From positions 248,001-312,000 of the forward strand of contig NZ_JASZYT010000003.1 of assembly GCF_030316765.1 (NCBI RefSeq): a stretch of 64,000 bases of DNA. The letters run 5' to 3'. This document shows, in pieces, positions 7,401-15,272 of this stretch; the stretch's first letter is position 1, and the number at the start of each line of letters is the position of its first letter. The translations under genes and the position numbers were made by a program. The DNA is from Variovorax saccharolyticus. GTDB lineage: Bacteria; Pseudomonadota; Gammaproteobacteria; Burkholderiales; Burkholderiaceae_C. Below the pieces are notes generated by a model. It did not search any database, was not told the origin of the DNA, and was given only the letters and a program-made list of their open reading frames with translations.

Positions 7401-10372
7401 AGAACGACTCGATGGCCGGCACCGAGGCGCTGATCGACAGCGAGCTGATGGACGGGCAGCTGGCCCAGCGCAAGGCGCTCGACCTCTACGCCGGCCCGCT
7501 GGGCACCGCGGCCGTGGTGCTGCGTGCACCAAGCGCGCTGGACCGCCGGCGCGGCGTGCTGACCGGCGCGGTGGTCACGGGACTCGGCCGCTACGAGGGC
7601 AGCCTGAGCCAGGAGTCGCTGATGCTCGCGGTGCGCGCGGGCGTGCTGCGCTACCTGCTGCAGGTGGTCGACGTGATGGGGCGCGAAGACCGCGAGGTGC
7701 CGCTGGCGACACTGCTGCTGGGCTACAACTCCTCGGCCAACCTGACCATCGCGGCCTCGGTCGAGGCGCTGGTGCGCGGCGTGATCGACGCCAACGAGCG
7801 CTTCAAGCGCACCACGGGCCTGTCGGTGCGCGTGGCGCAGCTCGACATCGTCGAGCTCTACCTCGACACCGCGATCACTGCGGTCTACGAGCTGCGGCAA
7901 CTGACACCGCGGCTGGCCGACATGGCGACCGCCAAGGACACGCAACTGGCCTGCAGCGGCGAGCTGGTGCAGGGCATCGGCCTGCGCCAGCGCCTGTTCG
8001 ACACCCGCGGCGCCAGCTACTGGCCGCGCCTGATCGTGACCGATGCCGACGACCAGCCCGGCGCCGCCCGCCCCGAAGGCGGGATCCGGCTCGCCAACCG
8101 GCTGCGCTTCCTCTATGTCGGCCAGCGGGCGCGGGCCGAGACCGTGGTGCAGCAGCGCCAGCCGAGCCTGATCGAGACCCTGGTGCGCCAGCAGATCAGC
8201 CAGACCCACTGGAACTCCGACTTCGGCCGCATGCTGTTCCAGCTGATCGTGCCGCCGGACTTCAAGGACGCCGCGCGGCAGCTGCAGCGCATCGTGCTGG
8301 TGGTCGACGCCGCCACCGCGAACCTGCCGTGGGAGCTGATGCTGACCGACCCGCTGTTCACGACCGAGGCGCAGGGCGACGGCCCGCTGCTGCCGCTGTC
8401 GCTGTGCACGCCGGTGGTGCGCCAGCTCTCGTCGACCGCCTTCCGGCGCGACGTGCGCCAGAGCCTGGCGCGCAGCGCCTACGTGATCGGGAACCCCTCG
8501 GTGCAGGGCTTCGCCGCCGCCTTTCCCGATCCGGCCAACCCCGAACGCAAGGACCCGGACGCGCTGGCCGGCGCCGAAGTCGAGGCCACCGCGATCGCCG
8601 GCCTGTTCGCCAACATGGGCTACGAGGTCAGCCGCGCGATCGGCGACCACAACCTGGCCTCCGACGTGCTCGCCAAGCTCTACCGCAAGCCCTACCGGAT
8701 CGTGCATGTGTCGGCGCACGGCGTCTTCGAGCAGCTGCACGCCGACGGCCTGCGGCGCAGCGGCGTGGTGCTCTCGGGCGGCCTGCTGATCACGGCGGCC
8801 GAGATCGCGGCGATGGAGTCGGTGCCCGAGCTGGTGTTCCTCAACTGCTGCCATCTCGGCCAGATCGCCGCCGGCGCGCCGCCCGGCCCGACCTTGCGCG
8901 ACGGCAACAAGCTGGCCGCCAGCGTGGCGCGCGAGCTGATGGACATCGGCGTGCGCTGCGTGGTGGTGGCCGGGTGGGCGGTCGACGACAAGCTGGCCCA
9001 GCAGTTCGGCGAGGTCTTCTACCAGTCGCTGCTGCAGGACCGCCGGCCCTTCGGCAACGCGGTTTTCGAGGCCCGGCAGGCGCTCTGGGCCGCCCGCTCC
9101 GACAACGTGACCTGGGGTGCCTTCCAGGCCTACGGCGACCCGCTGTGGCTGGCCGAGACCGATGCCGACGGCGCCGTCGGCGCGGCGCGGGGCCGCAGCA
9201 GCTTCGTCTCGCTCGACGAGATGCTCGACGAACTGGCCCGGGCGCGGGTCGAGGCCTCGCGCCGGCCCGACCGCCAGCTCGAGAGCGAGCGGCAGGCGCG
9301 CATCAAGGCGATCGAGGACGCGCGCGACAAACGCTGCCCGCCGGGCTGGCTGCGGCTGCCGGCGCTGCAGTCCGCGCTGGGCGCCACCTGGCGCGAGCTC
9401 GGCTGCCTCGAGCAGGCGCAGCAGGCGCTGCAGTCCGCGATCCAGTCGGTGGACCTCCAGGGCCGGGTGCCGATCCGCGACATCGAGCAGCTTGCGGCGG
9501 TCGAGATCGAGCTCGGCGCCGTGCGGGCGGCGCAGCGCCTGCGCCAGTCGTCCACCGACCCGGGCGGCAAGGCGCGTGGCGCGCGCCAGGGTGGCGAGGG
9601 CCTGGCCCTGATCGCCAACGGCATCGAGCGCCTGCTGTCGCTCGACAAATTGGTCTCGCAGTCCGGCCTCGGCCCCGACGACCCGGTCGCGGCCGTCAAC
9701 TCCGACCGCCACGCCCTGCTGGCCGGCGCCCACAAGCGCACCGCGGTGGTGTTCGCCCTGCAGCTGCTGCAGCGCGACGGCAGCGCGGCCCAGCGGGCCC
9801 GCTGGCGGGAGGCCCTGGCCGAAGCGGCCGCCGCCGGCGTCCAGGCCTACACCCGGGCCCAGGGTCTGCCGGGCGACGACAGCTTCAGGCCCTATCCGGC
9901 CCTGCATGGACTGGCGCTGCGCGTGGTGCTCGACGGCTGGGACGCTGCCGACGAGGTGTCGGACGGCGTCGCGATGGCGCGCCAGTGCGGTATGGCGGTC
10001 TCGCGCCTCCATGCGCTCGATGGCGATCCGTGGGACGTCGTGATGAGCCCGGAAGCCCTGCTGGTCGAGCGGCTGCGCGATGGCGGCCTGGCGGCGGCCG
10101 GCTCGGCGGGCGAATCGGCCCTCGGCGAAGTGCTGCAGGCCTACCGCGCTGCGCTCGAGCACCTGGGCCCCAAGGTGCGGCACGTCGACCGCACCGTCGA
10201 GCACCTCGAGATGCTGGCGACCCTGTTCGACGCCCGTTTCCTGATGGGCGACGGCGAAGGCTACAAGCGCATGGCCGATGGCCTGCTGGCGCTGGTCGGC
10301 CAACTGCGGCCCGGACGGGAAACACGCCCCGACCGGCCCGAGGCGCCGGCCCCGGCCCCGGCCCCGGCCTGA
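4415..10372 (+). CDS. Large CHAT-domain protease fused to two alpha/beta-hydrolase domains
   Basis: A 1985-residue multidomain protein without signal peptide. Residues about 228-500 form an alpha/beta-hydrolase with HGTG at 235-238 and the nucleophile-elbow motif THSRGG (Ser302). Residues about 575-950 form a second, LCAT-like hydrolase starting RPVVVVLPGVMG, with AHSMGG (Ser680). After a linker region of unknown fold comes a CHAT domain at about 1230-1590: catalytic His1435 in SAHG and Cys1479 in LNCCHLG. The C-terminal 350 residues are helical and TPR-like, ending in an APAPAPA tail. A GAAGGAA site precedes the ATG, which lies 9 bp after the metacaspase stop. CHAT belongs to the caspase clan, so this operon encodes two caspase-type proteases plus two possible lipases. 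A proteolytically switched lipase or defence effector is an inference. Confidence 0.85.
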   Translation: MADAIVLQITGRRSDKPEVPSLLRSTASRAVGAERTSDEFLPPGLLEAKASIDLTTSARGLPDSASTDLEAGSGQVLVLELADGGTLITSPEGLKAALLRNRPDLVAADGRILFDRMNAEGAVMQRGLFASATGSLVSQVISLAVGRDPLIDAAQARLAELMQRKGKPADIADAGASWLATKALMWAVEERLARPAGHLYRWDDGGGQLESGVADDTARMIGSDGKPRPALVFIHGTGSSTLGSFGDLQRSDRGLWARLESRFPGGIYGFEHRTLSQSPIENALQLATALPRGARISLVTHSRGGLVGDLLCLQDIDQHVDSYSFAFQGVGDAQGRETEVRKELDRAHAEHREQLRALFTMLRDKAPVIDRYVRVAAPAQGTRLASGNFDVFLSGLLTLIGRVPYFFGNPLYSAFKRVVIEVAKNRTNPHLVPGLEAMLPDSPMAALLRDAAVQPGIRMALIAGDIQGGNLLMRMGVLLTDFLLFENTDNDLVVDTAAMLAGVAAKSRARVMFDRAADVSHFNYFGNLETRNALRDWLVADETDALDAFRAIPDGFTSLDAAGIGKSRGTAAADRPVVVVLPGVMGTYLDADGKRVWLDPLSLAGGALQRIAFGAERVTAGELFGKTYGDICEHLADSHRVLPFPYDWRQPLDVLGERLGTFLDLLLKQTAQPVRLLAHSMGGLVVRACIHRRRDVMDALMQRDGARLIMAGTPHQGSHSMVENLLGKGNALRALARLDFRHDMQDVLDIVSGFRGALQLLPAPGFVDTFQGQPEGGEPQQYWEAESWKKLKALNTDLWFGDQRCGQPDAQTLASAGWLWTEDAKAGAAPGLPLDYQSKSIYVFGVAPGTPCGLRVEDRGGKRRLRMVSTTRGDGTVTWDSGRIGNIGSFYYLPAVHGDLLSSAGSFAALGDLLMSGSTARLDRHPPTTRAATPERPRSYDPGPPNAIDDINLAAAVMGGTPGSHMTPRAKLRLEVRMKAMDLRFLACPILVGHYENDSMAGTEALIDSELMDGQLAQRKALDLYAGPLGTAAVVLRAPSALDRRRGVLTGAVVTGLGRYEGSLSQESLMLAVRAGVLRYLLQVVDVMGREDREVPLATLLLGYNSSANLTIAASVEALVRGVIDANERFKRTTGLSVRVAQLDIVELYLDTAITAVYELRQLTPRLADMATAKDTQLACSGELVQGIGLRQRLFDTRGASYWPRLIVTDADDQPGAARPEGGIRLANRLRFLYVGQRARAETVVQQRQPSLIETLVRQQISQTHWNSDFGRMLFQLIVPPDFKDAARQLQRIVLVVDAATANLPWELMLTDPLFTTEAQGDGPLLPLSLCTPVVRQLSSTAFRRDVRQSLARSAYVIGNPSVQGFAAAFPDPANPERKDPDALAGAEVEATAIAGLFANMGYEVSRAIGDHNLASDVLAKLYRKPYRIVHVSAHGVFEQLHADGLRRSGVVLSGGLLITAAEIAAMESVPELVFLNCCHLGQIAAGAPPGPTLRDGNKLAASVARELMDIGVRCVVVAGWAVDDKLAQQFGEVFYQSLLQDRRPFGNAVFEARQALWAARSDNVTWGAFQAYGDPLWLAETDADGAVGAARGRSSFVSLDEMLDELARARVEASRRPDRQLESERQARIKAIEDARDKRCPPGWLRLPALQSALGATWRELGCLEQAQQALQSAIQSVDLQGRVPIRDIEQLAAVEIELGAVRAAQRLRQSSTDPGGKARGARQGGEGLALIANGIERLLSLDKLVSQSGLGPDDPVAAVNSDRHALLAGAHKRTAVVFALQLLQRDGSAAQRARWREALAEAAAAGVQAYTRAQGLPGDDSFRPYPALHGLALRVVLDGWDAADEVSDGVAMARQCGMAVSRLHALDGDPWDVVMSPEALLVERLRDGGLAAAGSAGESALGEVLQAYRAALEHLGPKVRHVDRTVEHLEMLATLFDARFLMGDGEGYKRMADGLLALVGQLRPGRETRPDRPEAPAPAPAPA

Positions 10373-10373
10373 G

Positions 10374-10889
10374 TCAGGCTGGCGCCCCCGCAGCCGTGAC
10401 GATGCGGCGGGCGAACCAGTCGTCCAGCATCGCCTTCTCGTAGCGCAGGCGGTCGCTGCCCGAGTAGCGGTTCACCGTCATGAGGTAGTTCAGGTCGGAC
10501 AAATGCTGCTCGCCGCTGGCCAGGACCCGGTCGCCGCGGCTCAGCGTGTAGCGCAGCTTGATGCGCGGCCAGGTGATGTCGCGCAGGACGCGCAGGTCGA
10601 TGCCGGTGCGGAAGGTGAACGGCCCGAACCAGCCGGCCAGGTCGATGTCCAGCACCTCGATGCGCAGCGCATCGCCGGCCGGCAGCCCCCGCTCGGCGAG
10701 CTTTGCCAGATGCCGCTCGACATCGCGCATGACGACCGCGCGCTCCTCCGGGGTGCCGTTCGGATGCGAGTAGGCGGCATCGGTGAAATTTTCGGGATTG
10801 ACGAAAACGACCGTCAGGTCGGCCGCGGAGGCGGCCGCCGATGCGGCGGCGGCGGCAGCGACGAGCATGCAGGCGATGCGTCGGGACAT
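10374..10889 (-). CDS. DUF3016 domain-containing exported protein
   Basis: Uncharacterised protein of 171 residues with an N-terminal signal peptide (basic MSRR, then an alanine-rich hydrophobic stretch to about residue 23). The rest matches my recollection of DUF3016, for example VVFVNPENFTDAAYS near the start, LRIEVLDIDLAG in the middle and YEKAMLDDWFARRI near the end. Its function is not known. It converges on the CHAT gene: the two stop codons are separated by one base, so the genes are probably independent units. GGAGAC lies just before the ATG on the minus strand. Confidence 0.8.
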   Translation of the reverse strand: MSRRIACMLVAAAAAASAAASAADLTVVFVNPENFTDAAYSHPNGTPEERAVVMRDVERHLAKLAERGLPAGDALRIEVLDIDLAGWFGPFTFRTGIDLRVLRDITWPRIKLRYTLSRGDRVLASGEQHLSDLNYLMTVNRYSGSDRLRYEKAMLDDWFARRIVTAAGAPA

Positions 10890-10990
10890 GGTGTCTCCTT
10901 CACGTTCGAGCCCCGTTCGACACCACGGCGCGCCGCCGAGTTCCGGCCGACGTCGCCACCATCATGCAACCCCGACGTCTCAGCGGTGGT

Positions 10991-11175
10991 GGGCGGCATG
11001 CCCCGGGCTGGCCGTCGAGGCACCGCCGAGCAGCGCAGCGGTGCGCGGATCAGGGCTCGCGACTGTTTGAGTGGAGCGAAGCGGAGCGAGTTTGAGCGAG
11101 ACCCCGCGTACCGCGAGCAGCGCAGGGCAGCCGCGAAGCGGCCGGTGACGTCGGCCGGCCCGGGGCATGCCGCCC
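10991..11175. repeat. 185-bp element bounded by 24-bp inverted repeats
   Basis: Arms at 10991-11014 and 11152-11175 are inverted copies with one mismatch; both contain the self-complementary core GGCATGCC. The interior holds TTTGAGTGGAGCGAAGCGG and two direct copies of CGAGCAGCGCAG (near 11026 and 11114). No convincing gene is inside. It fills most of the 323-bp gap between the DUF3016 gene and the MFS gene. It may be a MITE-like or REP-like element, or a long hairpin between transcription units. Confidence 0.55.
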
Positions 11176-11212
11176 GCCTTCGCCGCCCCGGCATCACAAA
11201 GACGAGCCAGTT

Positions 11213-12445
11213 TCAAGCAAGGCGTTTCCCACCCCGCTCGACGCTCGGCAACAGCACCGCCACCACCCCCAGCAGCGGCAGGTAGGCAATCACCCGGTAC
11301 ACGTAGTCGATGCTGGTGTGGTCCGCCAGCAGCCCGAGCAGCGCCGCCCCCAACCCGCCCATGCCGAAGGCGAAGCCGAAGAACAGGCCCGACACCATGC
11401 CGACCTTGCCCGGGATCAGTTCCTGCGCATAGACCAGGATCGCCGAGAACGCCGACGAGAGGATCAGTCCGATCAGGATCGTCAGCGTCGTGGTCCAGAA
11501 CAGGTCGGCATGCGGCAGCAGCAGCGCGAACGGCGCCACGCCGAGGATCGAAGCCCAGATCACCGGCTTGCGCCCGAAGCGGTCGCCGATCGGGCCACCG
11601 GCCAGCGTGCCCAGGGCCGAGGCGAAAAGGAAGACGAACAGGTGGTACTGCGAACTTTGCACCGAGAGCCCGAAGCGCTCGATCAGGTAGAAAGTGTAGA
11701 AGCTGCTGAGCCCGGCGATGTAGAAATACTTCGAGAAGATCAGCAGCAGCAGCACGCCGATCGCACCCAGCACCTTGCCGCGCGGCAGCGGCGGGGCCGC
11801 CGGCCGGCGTGCGGCGCGCGCGCTGGCGGCTGCGTGGTGCATGCCGTACCAGCGGCTCACCTGCATCAGCAGCACGATGCCCAGCAGCGCCGCCAGCCCG
11901 AACCAGGCCACGCTGCGCTGGCCGAAGGGCACGATCACCGCCGCCGCCACCAGCGGCCCGAGCGCGCTGCCGGTGTTGCCGCCGACCTGGAACAGCGACT
12001 GCGCCAGGCCATGCCGCCCGCCCGAGGCCATGCGCGCCACGCGCGAGGACTCCGGATGGAAGACCGACGAACCGGTGCCGACCAGCGCGGCCGCCAGCAG
12101 CAGCACTGCGAAGCTCGGCGCGAAGGCCAGCAGCACCAGCCCGGCCAGCGTGAAGCCCATGCCGACCGGCAGCGAGTAAGGCATCGGCTTGCGGTCCGTG
12201 TAGAGCCCGACCAGCGGCTGGAACAGCGACGCGGTCAGCTGGTAGGTCAGCGTGATCAGGCCGATCTGGCCAAAGCTCAGTTGGAAATCGCCCTTCAGCA
12301 CCGGGTACATCGCGAGGATCAGCGACTGCATCATGTCGTTGATCAGGTGCGAGGCGCTGATCGCGCCCAGGACGCCGTAGGCGACCCCGTTCGATGGCGA
12401 TGGGCCGGAGGCGGCGGAAGCGCGGGTGGCGGTGGTCGAAGACAT
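11213..12445 (-). CDS. MFS exporter, fosmidomycin-resistance (Fsr)-like
   Basis: Inner-membrane major facilitator of 410 residues with about 12 hydrophobic segments. Near the N-terminus it has the Fsr-type stretch ISASHLINDMMQSLILAMYP and the loop motif PLVGLYTDRKPMP, and it keeps the half-repeat pattern GGPIGDRFGRKPVIW. These resemble Fsr and its relatives, which export drugs or small metabolites. ATG 12445 is chosen; a start 81 bp further upstream would add a non-conserved leader reaching into the divergent promoter. It diverges from an AraC-type gene, an arrangement often seen for such exporters, so that regulator probably controls it. The true substrate is unknown. Confidence 0.82.
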   Translation of the reverse strand: MSSTTATRASAASGPSPSNGVAYGVLGAISASHLINDMMQSLILAMYPVLKGDFQLSFGQIGLITLTYQLTASLFQPLVGLYTDRKPMPYSLPVGMGFTLAGLVLLAFAPSFAVLLLAAALVGTGSSVFHPESSRVARMASGGRHGLAQSLFQVGGNTGSALGPLVAAAVIVPFGQRSVAWFGLAALLGIVLLMQVSRWYGMHHAAASARAARRPAAPPLPRGKVLGAIGVLLLLIFSKYFYIAGLSSFYTFYLIERFGLSVQSSQYHLFVFLFASALGTLAGGPIGDRFGRKPVIWASILGVAPFALLLPHADLFWTTTLTILIGLILSSAFSAILVYAQELIPGKVGMVSGLFFGFAFGMGGLGAALLGLLADHTSIDYVYRVIAYLPLLGVVAVLLPSVERGGKRLA

Positions 12446-12564
12446 GGCAAGAACTTGCGCGCAGGACACGGGGGAAAGAAAAAACAGGGAAACGGATCGT
12501 AACGATAGGATGCAAGCCTGTCGCACGCCATTCGGGCTTCAATCTTCGCGAAAAAGACATCGCC

Positions 12565-13350
12565 ATGCCTGCCCTTCCCGAGTCGCCGAATCCCGAGTTC
12601 CTGTCCCAGGTCGACCGCAACCCGGCGCCCGTCAGCTGCAAGGCCACCGACTACCCGGCCGGCCACGTGATCGCGCCGCATGCCCATGCCAAGAGCCAGC
12701 TGATCTACGCGGTGCACGGCGTCATGATGGTGAGCGCCGGCGAAGGCCGCTGGATCGTGCCGCCGACCCGCGGCATCTGGATGCCGGCCGGCTGGCCGCA
12801 CGCCATCCGCTGCATCGGCGAAGTGCGCATGCGCAGCATCTACGTTCGGCCGGACGCGGCGCCGCACCTGCCCGACCAATCGCGCGCGGTCGGCATCTCC
12901 GCGCTGCTGCGCGAACTGATCCAGGCCGCCGCCGAGATCCCGCCGGACTACGCGCGGCACTCGCGCGACGGCCGCCTGATGCGCCTGCTGCTGGACGAAT
13001 TGCACGCGCTGCCGGAGCTGCCGCTGCACCTGCCGCAGCCGGCCGATCCCCGCCTGAAGCGGATCTGCTCGCGCCTGCTGGCCGCACCGCACGATGGCGC
13101 GACGCTCGGCGACTGGGCCCGCCGGCTGGCGGTGGACGCCAAGACCCTGCAGCGCCTGTTCGCGCGCGAAACCGGCATGACCTTCGGCAAATGGCGCCAG
13201 CAGGCGCGGCTGCTGCACGGGCTGGAACGGCTCGCCACCGGCGACAAGGTGCTCGAGGTCGCGCTGGCGCTGGGCTACGACAGCCCGAGCGCGTTCGCGA
13301 CCATGTTCAAGCGCCAGTTCGGACTGTCGCCGAGCGAGTTCTTCCGCTGA
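12565..13350 (+). CDS. AraC-family regulator with cupin sensor domain
   Basis: Transcription factor of 261 residues. An N-terminal cupin-like domain (PAGHVIAPHAHAKSQLIY, then GIWMPAGWPHAI) is followed by a C-terminal AraC helix-turn-helix pair, with the family signature ALALGYDSPSAFATMFKRQFGLSPSEF at the end. ATG 12565 is chosen because the residues encoded upstream are not family-like and would overlap the divergent MFS gene. The 119-bp gap between this gene and the MFS exporter should hold both promoters. The probable role is control of the exporter in response to a small effector bound by the cupin. Confidence 0.85.
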   Translation: MPALPESPNPEFLSQVDRNPAPVSCKATDYPAGHVIAPHAHAKSQLIYAVHGVMMVSAGEGRWIVPPTRGIWMPAGWPHAIRCIGEVRMRSIYVRPDAAPHLPDQSRAVGISALLRELIQAAAEIPPDYARHSRDGRLMRLLLDELHALPELPLHLPQPADPRLKRICSRLLAAPHDGATLGDWARRLAVDAKTLQRLFARETGMTFGKWRQQARLLHGLERLATGDKVLEVALALGYDSPSAFATMFKRQFGLSPSEFFR

Positions 13351-13365
13351 GCCGCGAGGGCGTCC

Positions 13366-14241
13366 TCACTCCTTGACCGACCCGGTCAACCCCGACACGT
13401 AGTACTCGACGAAGAACGAGTAGATGAAGGCCACCGGCAGCGAGCCCAGCAACGCCCCCGCCATCAGCGGCCCCCATTGGTAGACGTCGCCCTGCACCAG
13501 TTCCGTGACGACACCGACCGGCAGGGTCTTGATCTCCGACGACGAGACGAAGGTCAGCGCATAGATGAACTCGTTCCACGACAGCGTGAAGGCGAAGATG
13601 CCGGCCGAGATCAGCCCCGGCACCGCGAGCGGCAGCACGATCTTGACCAGGATCTGCCAGCGGCTGGCGCCGTCGATCAGCGCGCATTCCTCGAGTTCGG
13701 CCGGGATCGAGCGGAAGTAGCCCATCAGGAGCCAGGTGCAGAAGGGGATCAGGAAGGTCGGGTAGGTCAGCACCAGCGCCCAGCGGGTGTCGAACAGCCC
13801 GAGGTTGAAGACCACGTTGGCCAGCGGAATGAACAGGATCGACGGCGGCACCAGGTAGGCCAGGAAGATCGCCAGCCCGGTCTGCCGCGAGCCCTTGAAG
13901 CGCAGCCGCTCGATCGCATAGGCCGCCAGCACCGACACCGCGAGCGAGCCGAAGGTGGACACCACCGACACCAGCACGGTGTTCCACAGCCATTGCGGGT
14001 AGGCGGTCTCGAACAGCAGCTTGTGGAAATGCGCAAGCGTCGGCGCGATGACCCAGAACGGATTGCCCTCGCGCGACAGCAGCTCGGGCTCGGGCTTCAC
14101 GGCCGTGATCGCCATCCAGTAGAACGGGAACAGCAGCACGATCAGGAACACCACCAGCGGCAGGTACACCGTGACCGCCTTGCGCGGCACGGTGTCCAGG
14201 TAGCTCATGCCGACGACATCGATCTGGCCGGAGTTGCTCAT
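13366..14241 (-). CDS. Sugar ABC transporter permease (MalG type)
   Basis: Inner-membrane permease of 291 residues, second of two in a carbohydrate-uptake (CUT1) ABC transporter. It has about six membrane segments and the EAA loop that contacts the ATPase, seen as ELEECALIDGASRWQILVKIVLPLAVPG. ATG 14241 overlaps the stop of the first permease by 4 bp (ATGA), showing translational coupling. The longer reading frame upstream lies in the first permease and is rejected. It is the last gene of the leftward operon and converges on the AraC gene. Confidence 0.92.
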   Translation of the reverse strand: MSNSGQIDVVGMSYLDTVPRKAVTVYLPLVVFLIVLLFPFYWMAITAVKPEPELLSREGNPFWVIAPTLAHFHKLLFETAYPQWLWNTVLVSVVSTFGSLAVSVLAAYAIERLRFKGSRQTGLAIFLAYLVPPSILFIPLANVVFNLGLFDTRWALVLTYPTFLIPFCTWLLMGYFRSIPAELEECALIDGASRWQILVKIVLPLAVPGLISAGIFAFTLSWNEFIYALTFVSSSEIKTLPVGVVTELVQGDVYQWGPLMAGALLGSLPVAFIYSFFVEYYVSGLTGSVKE

Positions 14242-15131
14242 TTTTGCCAGGCCCGTCTTTGAAGTCCGAAGTAGCTGAACATGATGCAGCCCAGCAGGAA
14301 GGGCACCATCGCGATCGCGATCGCCGCACCCTCGCCGAGCGCACCGCCCGAGATCGCGCGCTGGAACGACAGCGTCGCCATCAGGTGGGTCGCATTGAGC
14401 GGCCCGCCGCGCGTGATCACGTAGATCAGCTGGAAGTCGGTGAAGGTGAACAGCACCGAGAAGGTCATCACCACCGCGATGATCGGCGTCAGCAGCGGCA
14501 GCGTGACGTGGCGGAACTGCTGCCACGGCGTCGCGCCGTCGATCGCCGAGGCCTCGTAGTAGGAGGGAGAGATGGTCTGCAGCCCGGCCAGCAGCGTGAT
14601 CGCCACGAAGGGCACGCCGCGCCACACATTGGCCGCGATCACCGAGAAGCGCGCATTCCACGGGTCGCCGAGGAAATCGATGTAGTGGTCGATCAGCCCC
14701 ATCTTGACCAGCGCCCAGCTGATGATCGAGAACTGCGAGTCGTAGATCCACCAGAAGGCGATCGCCGACAGCGCGGTCGGCACGATGTAGGGCAGCAGGA
14801 TCACGGCCCGGAAGAAGGTCTTGAAGCGGATGTTCTTGTTGAGCAGCACCGCGAGCCAGAGGCCCAGCAGGAACTTGAAGACGCTCGCCACCACCGTGTA
14901 GAAGAGCGTGTTGAAGAGCGCCAGGCGTGTGACCGAGTCACCCCAGAGGAAGATGTAGTTCTCCAGGCCGATCCACTCCCCCGGCCGGCCCACCTTGGCA
15001 TCGGTGAAGCCGAGCCAGGTGCCCAGCCCGAGCGGATAGGTCAGGAACAGCAGCAGCAGCACCGCCGCCGGCAACATGAACATGAAGCCGAGGGCGTTGC
15101 GGCTGTTCTGCAGCTTCGCGAGAAGAGTCAT
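14238..15131 (-). CDS. Sugar ABC transporter permease (MalF type)
   Basis: Inner-membrane permease of 297 residues from ATG 15131 (MTLLAKLQNSRN). It has the expected six membrane segments and the EAA motif YYEASAIDGATPWQQFRHVTLPLLTP for coupling to the ATPase. A longer start at 15179 would add residues encoded in a repeat-containing spacer and is rejected. It overlaps the MalG-type gene by 4 bp and lies 141 bp downstream of the substrate-binding gene; that spacer holds repeat copy B. The solute is probably a sugar or sugar acid, judged from the dehydrogenase and dehydratase encoded divergently. Confidence 0.92.
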   Translation of the reverse strand: MTLLAKLQNSRNALGFMFMLPAAVLLLLFLTYPLGLGTWLGFTDAKVGRPGEWIGLENYIFLWGDSVTRLALFNTLFYTVVASVFKFLLGLWLAVLLNKNIRFKTFFRAVILLPYIVPTALSAIAFWWIYDSQFSIISWALVKMGLIDHYIDFLGDPWNARFSVIAANVWRGVPFVAITLLAGLQTISPSYYEASAIDGATPWQQFRHVTLPLLTPIIAVVMTFSVLFTFTDFQLIYVITRGGPLNATHLMATLSFQRAISGGALGEGAAIAIAMVPFLLGCIMFSYFGLQRRAWQK

Positions 15132-15178
15132 GGCGAGCGCCGCCCTGCCGGTTTCCGGATGGCTCCCTTCCAGGAACA

Positions 15179-15261
15179 CCGCGGAACCGGCTTTGCCGGG
15201 CCGCTGGTGTTGCCCCCGGCGAGGGGGTGGGCGGCTACACGAAGTGAGCCAACCTGGGGGA
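15179..15261 (+). repeat. Interspersed repeat, copy B
   Basis: This spacer element reads CGCGGAACCGGCTTTGCCGG, then GGTGTTGCCCCCGGCGAGGG, then GGCTACACGAAGTGAGCC and a terminal G-run. It closely matches copy D at 44883 (opposite orientation) and copy C at 21581. Its AACCGGCTTTGCCGG and CCCCCGGCGAGGGGG parts are self-complementary. It lies in the spacer between the substrate-binding gene and the first permease of the sugar operon. Confidence 0.75.
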
Positions 15262-15272
15262 GAGCTTTCATC

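Noticed and set aside
2693..10303. A 2536-codon open frame on the minus strand opposite the CHAT gene and its neighbours
   Set aside because: It is rich in Arg, Ala, Gly, Gln and His without any domain pattern and is antisense to clear genes; high GC leaves such frames open by chance.
10278..11285. A 335-codon plus-strand frame running through the DUF3016 gene and the inverted-repeat element
   Set aside because: It is antisense to a signal-peptide-bearing gene and crosses non-coding repeat DNA.
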